Source of the DNA: an uncultured Phascolarctobacterium sp. | GTDB lineage: Bacteria; Bacillota; Negativicutes; Acidaminococcales; Acidaminococcaceae | DNA: 35,136 bases | Assembly (NCBI GenBank): GCA_905207485.1 | Contig: CAJLLL010000015.1 | Coordinates: forward strand, 1 to 35,136 | Direction: 5' to 3' | In this document: positions 21,688 to 30,629 of the stretch, one piece after another | Numbering within the stretch: the first letter of the stretch is position 1 | Layout of the letters: the number at the start of each line of letters is the position of its first letter | The notes under the pieces: model-generated | The model's input: only the letters and a program-made list of their open reading frames with translations | Database searches by the model: none | Told to the model about the DNA's origin: nothing | Translations under genes and position numbers: made by a program

Positions 21688-23448
21688 CTACTGCACTGAA
21701 ATTACGTCATAGCAAAAATTTAATTCTTTTAATTCATTTGTTGCAATATATTCATGACATTTTTTCGTTAATCTACCTTTTTCACTAAATAAATATATGT
21801 TCTCTTTTGCTCTAGAGCATAGCACATATAATAACTTCTTTGTTTCATTTATTCTTAAATCTCTCATTTCAGTTTTCATTATAAAATCCCAATGTGGAAT
21901 AAGTCCGTTTAATAAGCCAAAAGCTATTATAGTTTTGTATTCTTTACCTTTTATTCCATGTATAGAACTAATTACGATTCCGCTTTTTTCACAAAAATAT
22001 GTCCTAAAATTTTCATTTGTATTTATGATATTATATTTATTTATTCTTGACTTACTGTTATCAATAAACATTTCCAATGTTTCATTTAAAGCTACTTCAT
22101 TATTTATTTCAATTCCAATAGAATTTAAAATCCATTTAGTACATTGTTCATAATATTCCATTCCGCTAATGGTATTATTTTGATAACTATTAACAATCTT
22201 TAAAAATGAACTTGAATTTATTTGAGAATCTATAGTTAATTGATATTCCTCTTCAAGAATTTTCAAAATTTTATTTGCAATCCTTTTTCTCATAACGGTT
22301 AATTTTCCTGGAACAGTATAAATCAATCTAGCCATTAAAAAAAAAGGATTCAAAGGATCTGGTTTGAATGGAGATATCTCAGGAGAATCAAAATTGATAT
22401 GAGGTAATCTATCTTTTAATTTTAATGATAAGTCAAATAATAAATACCACTGAGGTGCAACAATGCATATCTCTTTTTCGGAAATATTTCTTCTGATATC
22501 ATATTCAATTATTTCCACAATCTTATCAACTAACTCATTTCTATAAACTTCATGATTATAACAAATATGGCTATTAAACCCACTATTACAATAAAAAGAA
22601 CAAATATTTCTGTATTCAATGGCAAAATTATTATAATAATCTATAATTTTTTGAGTTGATCTATAGCAATCCAGCATAAATACTTCTTCAAATGTTTGAC
22701 CCATTAAATGTTCTATTTCGTTTTTTGTTTTAACCACTCCACCTAAATTTCCATATATAGCTTGATTTGTATCTCCCACAAACAGCATATTTATTCTATT
22801 GTTATTTTTAACGATAGCCCCCAATATTTGATATTGCAATTCATTTGTATCTTGAAATTCATCTACATACAACGATCGCACAATATTTGCAATATCTTCT
22901 GCAATAAATTTATTTTTTGTTATTAGTTCATTTGAAATATCCAATATAGAATCAAAATCAATTTCTTTTTTATCTATAATAAATTTTTTATAATCAAATC
23001 TTATTTCTTCACACTCAAAATAATTCTTACGATAGTCATACTTAAGACCTCTTCTCTCAACTATTTCTTTTATATATTTTTGAACTACATGTTCATCAAT
23101 AATCTTATAACCAAATTTTAATCTATCAGAATAAATAGCATACGGTCTTATAATAAAATGCATACAAAATTGATGTATTGTCCCAGTCCATACATTGTCT
23201 AATGATATATCCATATCAATTAGTCTATTCTCTATCTCCTCAGCTGCCCTATTAGTATATGTTATTGCAATATTCCATTTTCGCGAACATCTATACTTTT
23301 CAGCCATATATGCCAATTTATAAGTTAGTGTTCGAGTTTTTCCGCTACCTGGACATGCAATCAACATATAATTTTTATTGCCAATACATATATTTTTTTG
23401 TTTTTCATTTAAATCCTTTAAAAAATTAAATTCAAAATCCATTTTCAT
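21688..23448 (-). CDS. UvrD/Rep-family helicase, Gabija GajB-like
   Basis: A 586-residue superfamily 1 helicase. Motif I is MLIACPGSGKTRT (about 28-40), Ia ITYTNRAAEE, II YVDEFQD (196-200), III LFVGDTNQAIYG, V VISSIHGIKGKEYKTI, and VI LLYVLCSRAKENIYLF. The overall layout is that of UvrD/PcrA. It starts with ATGA overlapping the nuclease stop, and the pairing with an upstream OLD nuclease is the defining layout of the Gabija defence system, where GajB is thought to sense nucleic acid and activate GajA. Known GajB proteins are nearer 500 aa, so this is a longer variant or a close cousin. The gene is AT-rich. Confidence 0.85.
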   Translation of the reverse strand: MKMDFEFNFLKDLNEKQKNICIGNKNYMLIACPGSGKTRTLTYKLAYMAEKYRCSRKWNIAITYTNRAAEEIENRLIDMDISLDNVWTGTIHQFCMHFIIRPYAIYSDRLKFGYKIIDEHVVQKYIKEIVERRGLKYDYRKNYFECEEIRFDYKKFIIDKKEIDFDSILDISNELITKNKFIAEDIANIVRSLYVDEFQDTNELQYQILGAIVKNNNRINMLFVGDTNQAIYGNLGGVVKTKNEIEHLMGQTFEEVFMLDCYRSTQKIIDYYNNFAIEYRNICSFYCNSGFNSHICYNHEVYRNELVDKIVEIIEYDIRRNISEKEICIVAPQWYLLFDLSLKLKDRLPHINFDSPEISPFKPDPLNPFFLMARLIYTVPGKLTVMRKRIANKILKILEEEYQLTIDSQINSSSFLKIVNSYQNNTISGMEYYEQCTKWILNSIGIEINNEVALNETLEMFIDNSKSRINKYNIINTNENFRTYFCEKSGIVISSIHGIKGKEYKTIIAFGLLNGLIPHWDFIMKTEMRDLRINETKKLLYVLCSRAKENIYLFSEKGRLTKKCHEYIATNELKELNFCYDVISVQ

Positions 23449-25562
23449 ACCTTATTTAACAATTTTGTTAATATATTATTTGGCTTTTCTCTATAAAATT
23501 TTTCACAAAACTCATCATCATATATATTTTTCTTATAAAACTCTTGACACAAATCGTTCCATTCATCTTTACCTTTATTATTGTCAATTTGATATTTTAA
23601 CATCTTCCATATAACATCTTCATTAATAGAAGATTTAGAAGCAAAGTTAATTGCTTCTAACAAATAGTTAGGCAAACTAGTATTAAAATTAATTTTCGTA
23701 GCTGCAATTGTTGCAAGCCAGCCTTTTCCAACATATTCTGCAACATTAAGAATTGTATCATATTGGATTTTTAAATCACTATCTATATTCCTATGATGTT
23801 TTGCGATTGTACTTTGATCACTATAAATTTCTGATACTATACTTTTAAAATATTCCCTATTCATTTCAAGTGTAAAAAATTCTATCTCAAATGTATACTT
23901 AGCATAAAATGATTTAACAAATTTATTTATTTTAAATAGTTTTTCTAGTTTTTCTTGTCTAGACAGACCTATTTTTTCAGCTTTTTTCTTAGACTTTTGA
24001 GTGCCATTAAGAAATGTATCTAAATCAGTTACAATTGCACAATTCTTTTGTATTCTATCTTCAGAAAATATAGAAGCAATATATTCAAAGGCTACACTTC
24101 CAATATTTATTAATCCAATGCCTAACTCATCTAATGTTACACCTAGAGACTGTTTTACTAAAGATGGTAACATAATTTCCTCAGCATCACCTTCAACTAA
24201 AATAATACCCTTTGAAAATAATAAAACCGATCTCTTTGCATCTAAATATCGTTCCAAACATTTTGAAAGTGGTATTGCTTTTAATTTTAAGTTTTCAATT
24301 CCAAAACAATCTAAATTATTAGTAGGACTCATAACTATTGTATGTTTATTTTCTTGCTTTAATATATTAATTTTATCTATATCTGCAATTTCTGATATTT
24401 GGGTAGAGTGTGTACTCATAATAATTTGAGTATATTCTAACGAATTTTCAAATTTATTAAATAATGTTTTTTGAATATGTGTATGAACATGAGCTTCTGG
24501 TTCTTCGATTAACATGATATTAAGTATCTCATTAGTTTTATTATATTCAAATTCTACTAATTTAAGTGCCATATAAAGGACATTTAAATGTCCTAATCCT
24601 AGTAAATTAATATCATAATCCTTACCTGTCATAATCATAATGTTTTTAGAAATAGATAAAATGTCTGTTTTGATTCTTGATTCCAACGCTATTTCAGGAG
24701 AATAAACCAAACCTACAATTTCATCCATTTTTTTTGCAATTTTAGATCCGATATTAGAAATCTGCTTAACTTCCATAATCGATTTATTCAAAGCTTTTAC
24801 TTGCTCTTTTATTGTAGTTATATCTTCTAATTTTATCTCTGTTTGTATTGAATCAATAATTCTGCGTATAGGGTTTCTAGGTTTTTTCATTTCAAGATTA
24901 ACATCCCTTAATGCATCTATAAAAGAAATAGAAATATGTGACCAAACATCTAAAATATTTAATTTCCCTCCAATTATTGACAAATCTGCATTATCAGGAT
25001 CTGCATATTTGCCATTTTCTAAATCTCCTACTATAGATTTATATACAATTGGATCAGTAAAATCTGCTTGTGAGCGAGCTGTATAAAAAAATTCATAATC
25101 TGCTAATTTTATTTCACTTCTTATTGCGTTAAAAGAACTAATATCTTTTGCATTATGTAATTTAGTTCTAATATTTCTATTAGGTCTAATGAATAGTGTT
25201 ACCGTACCATAAGATGTATCTTTACACCTAATATATGATGCTAAAAAATTTTCATTTTCATTCGCCGGTATCAACTCTGAACAAATTTCATTTTTCTTAT
25301 CATTACTTGTTATCTTATCAAAAAAAGCAGATATTATAATCCAATGTCCACGCCAATTTTTCAATTCAAAAGAAAAGTCTGTTTCTTTTAATCTTTTTGT
25401 ATTATAATAATAGTCACTATCCAATAAAATCCTAATACCAGTCATAGTGTTACTCTTTCCTGCATCATTTTCACCAATAATACTATTTGTCCCTTCTAAA
25501 AATTTAAATTTTGTGTTTTTTAAATTTCTAAAGTTTATAATTTGAACATATTTTAAATACAT
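23445..25562 (-). CDS. OLD-family ATPase/TOPRIM nuclease, Gabija GajA-like
   Basis: A 705-residue protein. The ATPase domain has Walker A IGENDAGKSNT (Lys36), an ABC-type signature LLGLGHLN (about 320-327), Walker B MLIEEPEAHVH (Glu353/354) and STHSTQIS (His385). A TOPRIM nuclease domain follows: GIILVEGDAEEIM (Glu457) and TDLDT (about 512-516). This is class 2 OLD architecture with an adjacent UvrD helicase, as in Gabija, which nicks or degrades phage DNA when nucleotides are depleted. Characterised GajA is about 580 aa; this one has extra C-terminal helices. The start is preceded by AGAGGAG. AT-rich. Confidence 0.86.
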   Translation of the reverse strand: MYLKYVQIINFRNLKNTKFKFLEGTNSIIGENDAGKSNTMTGIRILLDSDYYYNTKRLKETDFSFELKNWRGHWIIISAFFDKITSNDKKNEICSELIPANENENFLASYIRCKDTSYGTVTLFIRPNRNIRTKLHNAKDISSFNAIRSEIKLADYEFFYTARSQADFTDPIVYKSIVGDLENGKYADPDNADLSIIGGKLNILDVWSHISISFIDALRDVNLEMKKPRNPIRRIIDSIQTEIKLEDITTIKEQVKALNKSIMEVKQISNIGSKIAKKMDEIVGLVYSPEIALESRIKTDILSISKNIMIMTGKDYDINLLGLGHLNVLYMALKLVEFEYNKTNEILNIMLIEEPEAHVHTHIQKTLFNKFENSLEYTQIIMSTHSTQISEIADIDKINILKQENKHTIVMSPTNNLDCFGIENLKLKAIPLSKCLERYLDAKRSVLLFSKGIILVEGDAEEIMLPSLVKQSLGVTLDELGIGLINIGSVAFEYIASIFSEDRIQKNCAIVTDLDTFLNGTQKSKKKAEKIGLSRQEKLEKLFKINKFVKSFYAKYTFEIEFFTLEMNREYFKSIVSEIYSDQSTIAKHHRNIDSDLKIQYDTILNVAEYVGKGWLATIAATKINFNTSLPNYLLEAINFASKSSINEDVIWKMLKYQIDNNKGKDEWNDLCQEFYKKNIYDDEFCEKFYREKPNNILTKLLNKV

Positions 25563-25623
25563 AATAGTCTCCTCTTAATAATATTATCGATATTTAAAAT
25601 AGGCAGAACTTACATATAAAATC

Positions 25624-26106
25624 ATGCAACGTAACGAAAAAACTATTTCAAAAAATATGCAAAGAATAAAAAGCCAAAATACATCTATTGAATTAAAATT
25701 ACGCAAAGCACTTTGGCAAAAAGGTTACCGTTATAGAAAAAATTTTAAGCAATTACCAGGTAAACCTGATATTGTATTAACAAAATATAAAATTGCTATT
25801 TTTTGTGATAGTGAATTTTTTCACGGTAAAGACTGGGAGAAACTAAAAGCAAGGTTAGAAAAAGGAAAACACCCTGAATATTGGTTAAAGAAAATCTCAA
25901 GAAATATGGCACGCGATGCTGAGAATGATAAAAAATTAGCATCACTAGGTTGGACAATCCTTCATTTTTGGGGTCAAGATATCTCAAAACATTTGGATAT
26001 TTGCATAAAAACTATTGAAGAAACAATAATAGATTTGCAAAAAGATGCCTTTCCTGATAAAGATTATTTGCTAAAATCTGATAAAACTTCTTCTGCCACA
26101 AAATAA
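25624..26106 (+). CDS. vsr: Very short patch repair endonuclease (Vsr)
   Basis: A 160-residue protein. It begins ISKNMQRIKSQNTSIELKLRKALWQKGYRYRKNF, with Glu23, then LPGKPDIVLTKYKIAIFCDSEFFHG with the catalytic Asp49 and His, and WLKKISRNMARD...LGWTILHFWGQDI. Vsr nicks beside T in T:G mismatches that arise when 5-methylcytosine deaminates, and works with a cytosine-5 methylase, which is present next door. The residue pattern FCDSEFFHG departs from the usual VDGCFWHGH, so activity is not certain. It is on the opposite strand from its neighbours, converging with the restriction gene and overlapping it by 43 bases. No clear ribosome site precedes the ATG. Confidence 0.9.
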   Translation: MQRNEKTISKNMQRIKSQNTSIELKLRKALWQKGYRYRKNFKQLPGKPDIVLTKYKIAIFCDSEFFHGKDWEKLKARLEKGKHPEYWLKKISRNMARDAENDKKLASLGWTILHFWGQDISKHLDICIKTIEETIIDLQKDAFPDKDYLLKSDKTSSATK

Positions 26107-27098
26107 CTTATTTCTTCATTACAAGCATATAAATTATCCCATTTTTCATTAATTGGATAAACAGAATTTGGCAAAGCAATCAGGTTTACATCAAATTTTA
26201 AAGAAGGCTCTACTTTTGAACTTGCATTATGCAAACGCATAGAAATATTCCAGCCATTATTGCAAGCTACTATTATAGTATTAGTAGAATTTTCTTTAAA
26301 ACCAATATGATAAAATTCTGTTGGCATTTTTAACAAAGGCACTTTAACTGCTGGTTTATGCTTTTTTGAAGGTTTATTCAAAGTTCCAAAAATATTAACA
26401 GCTTCAACTCTTGTAAAACGCCCACTATCATTTGTAATAACCTTATAAAAATCATATCTGCCAATTAAATAACGTATTAATAATTCAGGTATTTCACGAG
26501 GATACTGTTTATCAATAGCTTTTAGTTCCTTCATAAACGCTTGTAAAACAGGAACGTAATATTTTTCTGATTTATTATCTATATCTTTCCATAATTTTGT
26601 TTTATTACTTTCATCACGCATTTGCCTTAATTCATTAAAAATGGGCACAACTTCATCAAAATATGTTTTTGAACAATGTTTGCCAAACCATTCTTCACCG
26701 AAATCAATAGTTGCAGACAAACGGCTATGCTTTACTGCATGATGATTATGTTTACAGGATAACCCTATCTGCCAACCATCTTTCTTTCTAATACAAAGTA
26801 CATCCCTAACATCGCCTTGCTCACCTTGGGAGTCCGTCTGTAAAGTTAAAATTAAAGGCATATCCCCATCATGGTCATTTAATTTGGGTTCAAAACTTTC
26901 TATGACTTTAATTGCAGCTTTAGCAGCTAAATTAAAATTTCTTCTCTCATCTTCCGTTGCTAAATCATAAAATTTTTTAGCAGTTTTTATTTGTGGCGAT
27001 TCTAGAAACAAAACTGGCTGTTTATTTTTATATTTATTAAAAATAGCTAATGCACAAGCATATTCAAAAGCTTTACCGTTTTCAGTTTGTTTCGCCAT
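26064..27098 (-). CDS. HaeIII-family type II restriction endonuclease
   Basis: A 344-residue protein with the HaeIII-type core: LTLQTDSQGEQGDVRDVLCI, then WQIGLSCKHNHHAVKHSRLSATIDFGEEWFG. HaeIII cuts GG/CC, so GGCC is the likely site, but this is inferred from the family. The active site probably involves Asp and Glu in GEQGDVRD and Lys in SCKHNH. It lies 13 bases after the methylase gene and has AAAGGTGG upstream. Its 3' end overlaps vsr by 43 bases on the other strand. Confidence 0.9.
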   Translation of the reverse strand: MAKQTENGKAFEYACALAIFNKYKNKQPVLFLESPQIKTAKKFYDLATEDERRNFNLAAKAAIKVIESFEPKLNDHDGDMPLILTLQTDSQGEQGDVRDVLCIRKKDGWQIGLSCKHNHHAVKHSRLSATIDFGEEWFGKHCSKTYFDEVVPIFNELRQMRDESNKTKLWKDIDNKSEKYYVPVLQAFMKELKAIDKQYPREIPELLIRYLIGRYDFYKVITNDSGRFTRVEAVNIFGTLNKPSKKHKPAVKVPLLKMPTEFYHIGFKENSTNTIIVACNNGWNISMRLHNASSKVEPSLKFDVNLIALPNSVYPINEKWDNLYACNEEISYFVAEEVLSDFSK

Positions 27099-27111
27099 AT
27101 TAAAACCACCT

Positions 27112-28047
27112 TTAAACTTTATTTGCTAACATTCCATATAAATGTGTTGCAATTACTTCTGCTAATTTTACTGGTACTGCATTACCAATTTGTTTATATT
27201 TGCTTACTAAATTACCATAAAATTCAATTTCTGGCGGAAATGTTTGGATAGCCGCAGCTTCTTTCCAGCTTAATCTACGAGTAACTCCACCTTTTCCAAA
27301 TTTCCATAAATCTTTATCGATTTTCACCATATCCGGCGAACCAGGATATAATGCTACTTGTTTAGCCATAGCAGGAATCGTATAAGATACTTCATCCCAA
27401 TTCCGTTTCCTGTTTCTAGACATATACCTAGACGAATACGGAGCTGCACAAACTTCTTCTTCCGTTGGTTCCGGTATATTTTTTAATGCCTCTTTCAAAG
27501 TAACATATTCTTTTCTAGGAAACGGATATTCAAAATTACTGATTTTTAAATCTTTTCTGAATCCGCAAATAATAACCCTTTCCCTATCTTGAGGAACACC
27601 AAAATTTTTAGCATTCATAAGATTATAAAAAACATCATAACCACAATCAGCAAATTCATCAGTTATAGCTTCTATAATTTGCCCATTGCCCATAGTCAAC
27701 AAGCCTTTTACATTTTCACCAACAAACATCAAAGGTTTTTTTTCTTTTACTATTTTTACATAGTATTTGTAAAGTATGTTTCTCGAATCATCAATTTTTC
27801 TAGGTCCGCTTAAGCTGAAACCCTGGCAGGGAAATCCACCCAAAATAATATCTGTTTTGGGGATAGTATTTATATCAATTTTTGATATGTCCCCACAAAC
27901 AACTTCTGCATTACTCCAGCTTTTATGAGTTTTACAAGCATCGGCATCAAAATCATTTGCCCATACAGTCTTAAAACCTGCCCTCTCAAAGCCAATGTCT
28001 AATCCACCAGCTCCGCAAAACAGGCTTGCTGCTGTAAATTCTCTCAT
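27112..28047 (-). CDS. DNA (cytosine-5) methyltransferase, partner of the HaeIII-like enzyme
   Basis: A 311-residue methylase. Motif I is SLFCGAGGLDIGFERAGF, IV GGFPCQGFS with catalytic Cys74, VI FVGENVKGLL, VIII QDRERVIICGF, IX-like region, and X QIGNAVPVKLAEV. The short target recognition domain and the neighbour suggest GGCC specificity like M.HaeIII. It protects host DNA from the restriction enzyme. AAGGAGTG lies upstream, and it is first in the two-gene unit, which lets the methylase be made before the endonuclease. An imperfect inverted repeat lies in its leader at 28077-28105. Confidence 0.95.
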   Translation of the reverse strand: MREFTAASLFCGAGGLDIGFERAGFKTVWANDFDADACKTHKSWSNAEVVCGDISKIDINTIPKTDIILGGFPCQGFSLSGPRKIDDSRNILYKYYVKIVKEKKPLMFVGENVKGLLTMGNGQIIEAITDEFADCGYDVFYNLMNAKNFGVPQDRERVIICGFRKDLKISNFEYPFPRKEYVTLKEALKNIPEPTEEEVCAAPYSSRYMSRNRKRNWDEVSYTIPAMAKQVALYPGSPDMVKIDKDLWKFGKGGVTRRLSWKEAAAIQTFPPEIEFYGNLVSKYKQIGNAVPVKLAEVIATHLYGMLANKV

Positions 28048-28076
28048 AATTTAACTACACTCCTTATTAAGTTTTT

Positions 28077-28118
28077 ACTGTTACACTCTAAGACAGTCGT
28101 ACAGTTATAGAAATTATA
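28077..28118 (-). promoter_or_regulatory. Promoter and imperfect dyad before the methylase
   Basis: On the - strand a perfect TATAAT (28118-28113) has only a weak -35 hexamer (TAGGCA, 17 bases before). After it, ACTGTTAC (28077-28084) and GTACAGT (28099-28105) on the + strand form an imperfect inverted repeat right at the predicted transcription start, a possible operator site. Confidence 0.4.
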
Positions 28119-28154
28119 ACATTTTTTCAAAGATTTGCCTACAATAAAAACAAC

Positions 28155-28189
28155 AAAAAAAGAACGTACGTTTAGTACGTTCTTTTTTT
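28155..28189. terminator. Terminator between the defence island and guaA
   Basis: The 15-bp stem AAAAAAAGAACGTAC / GTACGTTCTTTTTTT has a 5-base loop. Both strands have T runs, so it may act in both directions; guaA ends 11 bases away. Confidence 0.9.
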
Positions 28190-28199
28190 GTTCAGTTAT

Positions 28200-29753
28200 T
28201 TATTCAAACTCAATCGTCGCAGGCGGTTTGGTTGTGTAGTCAAACAGCACGCGGTTGATGTGTTTTACTTCATTTACTATTCTGTTGGCTGCGGTGGTGA
28301 TGGTTTCCGGCGGCAGCATGGTAACTTCTGCCGTCATAAAGTCGGTGGTAGTTACGGCACGCAGGGCAATAGCGTAATCGTAAGTACGTTCATCGCCCAT
28401 TACGCCAACACTGCGCATATTGGTCAGCGCTGCAAAATACTGGCTGGGGCGCTGTGCCAGCGGCAATTTGTCCACTTCTTCACGGTAAATATAATCGGCA
28501 TCCTGCACAATGGCAACCTTCTCTGCCGTTACATCGCCGATAATGCGGATTGCAAGACCCGGTCCAGGGAACGGCTGGCGTGTTACCAGATATTCCGGCA
28601 AGCCAAGTTCTCTGCCTGCCTGGCGAACTTCGTCCTTGAACAAATCGCGCAAAGGTTCAACAATTTCTTTAAAATCAACAAAATCGGGCAGGCCGCCTAC
28701 ATTGTGATGGCTTTTAATCGTTGCCGATTCGCCGCCGAGGCCGCTTTCAACAACGTCCGGATAAATTGTGCCCTGTGCCAGATAATCGACAGCGCCGATT
28801 TCTTTGGCAACTTCTTCAAACACGCGGATAAATTCTTCGCCGATGATTTTGCGTTTGCCTTCCGGCGCAGTTACGCCTGCCAGTTTGCCATAAAACCGTT
28901 CACGCGCATCCACGCAGATAAAGTTAATATCAAATTGTCCGCCTTCACCGAATACGGAGCAAACTTCTTCGCGTTCGTTTTTGCGCAGCAGACCGTGGTC
29001 TACAAATACGCAGGTAAGCTGTTTCCCGATAGCTTTGGCAAGCATTGCAGCACAAACGCTGCTGTCTACACCGCCGCTCAAAGCGCACAGTACTTTGCCA
29101 GTGCCGATTTTCTCTTTCAGTTCCTGCACGGTTTCTTCAACAAAGCTGTCCATTTTCCACGTTCCGGCACAGCCGCATACATTGTAAACAAAATTGCTCA
29201 GCATTTTGGTGCCGTTGTCGGTATGCAGCACTTCGGGGTGGAACTGCACGCAGTACAAACCACGGCTTACATCTTCTGCCGCCGCAACCGGGCAGTTAGG
29301 AGTATGCGCCGTAATTTTAAAACCGGGCGCTGCGGTTTCAATATAATCGTTATGGCTCATCCAGCAAACATTTTTTGCCGGAATATCTTTAAACAAGAGG
29401 CTTTCCGTATCAAAGTCAACTAAAGTTTTGCCGTATTCACGTTCCGGTGCTTTGCACACATGCCCGCCCAGCATATGCATCATAAGCTGGCTGCCGTAGC
29501 AGATGCCCAAAACAGGCACGCCCAGTTTGTAAATTTCTTCGCTGATAGTCGGGGAATCTTCCAGATAAGCGCTGTTCGGGCCGCCGGTGAAGATAATGCC
29601 TTTCGGATTTTTGGCTTTTATCTTGTCAAGGCTCTGCTTGTAAGACATAATTTCGCAGTATACACCGCTTTCCCTAACGCGGCGGGCAATCAGCTGATTG
29701 TACTGGCCGCCGAAGTCAATTACTAAAATCATTTCCTGATTGTCGGTTTTCAT
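28200..29753 (-). CDS. guaA: GMP synthase (glutamine-hydrolysing)
   Basis: A 517-residue protein, the usual length. The N-terminal glutaminase has Cys85 in LGICYGSQLM, and His172/Glu174 in QFHPEV. The ATP pyrophosphatase P-loop is ALSGGVDSSV (about 226-232), followed by the dimerisation domain ending in KPPATIEFE. It converts XMP to GMP with ATP and glutamine. GGAGG lies about 11 bases before the ATG. The gene stands alone, with a terminator downstream and a promoter overlapped by an inverted repeat. Composition is core-like, so it forms the right border of the island. Confidence 0.97.
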   Translation of the reverse strand: MKTDNQEMILVIDFGGQYNQLIARRVRESGVYCEIMSYKQSLDKIKAKNPKGIIFTGGPNSAYLEDSPTISEEIYKLGVPVLGICYGSQLMMHMLGGHVCKAPEREYGKTLVDFDTESLLFKDIPAKNVCWMSHNDYIETAAPGFKITAHTPNCPVAAAEDVSRGLYCVQFHPEVLHTDNGTKMLSNFVYNVCGCAGTWKMDSFVEETVQELKEKIGTGKVLCALSGGVDSSVCAAMLAKAIGKQLTCVFVDHGLLRKNEREEVCSVFGEGGQFDINFICVDARERFYGKLAGVTAPEGKRKIIGEEFIRVFEEVAKEIGAVDYLAQGTIYPDVVESGLGGESATIKSHHNVGGLPDFVDFKEIVEPLRDLFKDEVRQAGRELGLPEYLVTRQPFPGPGLAIRIIGDVTAEKVAIVQDADYIYREEVDKLPLAQRPSQYFAALTNMRSVGVMGDERTYDYAIALRAVTTTDFMTAEVTMLPPETITTAANRIVNEVKHINRVLFDYTTKPPATIEFE

Positions 29754-29795
29754 ACGGCTTTCATCCTCCTGTAAATAATTTTTACGTTTCTTTAT

Positions 29796-29824
29796 CCTAT
29801 AATTTTACAATAATAAGTGTAAAA
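29796..29824 (-). promoter_or_regulatory. guaA promoter with an embedded inverted repeat
   Basis: On the - strand TTTACA (29824-29819), 17 bases, TATAGG (29801-29796). TTTTACA (29803-29809) and TGTAAAA (29818-29824) make a perfect 7-bp inverted repeat with 8 bases between, spanning the spacer and the -35 hexamer. It lacks a T tail and so looks like an operator, not a terminator. Confidence 0.45.
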
Positions 29825-29856
29825 AAGCAAACAAAATGCCTGCTTTAATGCGCTTT

Positions 29857-30483
29857 TCAACCCTCTTTGGCAATAACGCGGAAGTTTTCATCAATATCGC
29901 CCGTCAACAGTTTACGCAGCAGGCCATATTTACCGGGAACCACATCTATCGTACCGTTCAGCACGTCCACAAGCGGCTGCATTTCTTTTCTGATAGTATC
30001 CACATCATATACGCCTGTATCTACAATATAAAAATGCTCAAAACCTTTAAAAATTTTGCGCAGGAAGGCCTTGCCTTCTTCCTCGCCTTTTTCGGCAATC
30101 TGTTTTTCAAGGTTCAGCTCGCCCTGCTTCATGGTTTCCCACCAGCTTTCCGTCATAAAAATGCCGTTTTTGGCACGGCAGATAGATTTTACATCATCAC
30201 CGGAAAGCAAAACATCAACGCAGTCGCGCGTTTTTGGTATAACAAGCTCTGCCGTAGTTGCTTTTAAATTGGCAGTACCACCGCCGCAGCCGCTTACGCA
30301 GATTAAAATTCTGTCTACATTATATAAATTATCAATAGTATTTTGCAGATACTCATGCAGTTCTTTAGGGTCGCTGTGCAAACGCCGCGGCAAATAATAT
30401 ACCGGCATATCAAGATTATATTCCGCCAGCAAATGCTGGATTTCTTTTTTCAGCGTAGGACAGGAAAGAATTATTTGTTTCAT
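29857..30483 (-). CDS. DUF1638 family protein
   Basis: A 208-residue cytoplasmic protein matching DUF1638: IILSCPTLKKEIQHLL at the start, a middle ILICVSGCGGGTANLKATTAELVIPKTRDCVDVLLSGDD, and IFMTESWWETMKQGE. The conserved Cys residues could bind metal. DUF1638 genes often sit with corrinoid methyltransferase genes, but none is visible here. The function is unknown. A GGAGCC site stands upstream at a plausible distance. It is leftward, upstream of guaA with a 103-base gap. Confidence 0.8.
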   Translation of the reverse strand: MKQIILSCPTLKKEIQHLLAEYNLDMPVYYLPRRLHSDPKELHEYLQNTIDNLYNVDRILICVSGCGGGTANLKATTAELVIPKTRDCVDVLLSGDDVKSICRAKNGIFMTESWWETMKQGELNLEKQIAEKGEEEGKAFLRKIFKGFEHFYIVDTGVYDVDTIRKEMQPLVDVLNGTIDVVPGKYGLLRKLLTGDIDENFRVIAKEG

Positions 30484-30629
30484 TAATAAGGCTCCTTAAA
30501 ATTCACGATATGCATTAAAATTTTTACTTCATTAATATTGTAACACATATTCCACATCTTAACCTAAACTTTTAAACTTAAAAAAATTATGCTAAAATTT
30601 CTATAAAGATAGTTTTTTAGGAGTTTTTA

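Larger units (their letters stand above)
21688..28047. other. AT-rich defence island between ybjQ and guaA
   Basis: Five genes (helicase, OLD-type nuclease, Vsr, restriction enzyme, methyltransferase) are much more AT-rich and use more AT-ending codons than the core genes on both sides. No integrase, transposase or clear flanking direct repeat is visible. The island ends before a strong terminator at 28155. Confidence 0.8.

Noticed and set aside
21688..28047. Defence island as a prophage or transposon
   Set aside because: No integrase, transposase, capsid or tail gene and no flanking direct repeat or tRNA target is seen; transfer is supported only by composition and gene content.
28188..29423. 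A 411-codon open frame on the + strand opposite guaA
   Set aside because: guaA on the other strand is a complete, well-conserved gene; the open frame has no domain, starts inside the terminator hairpin and is an antisense shadow.
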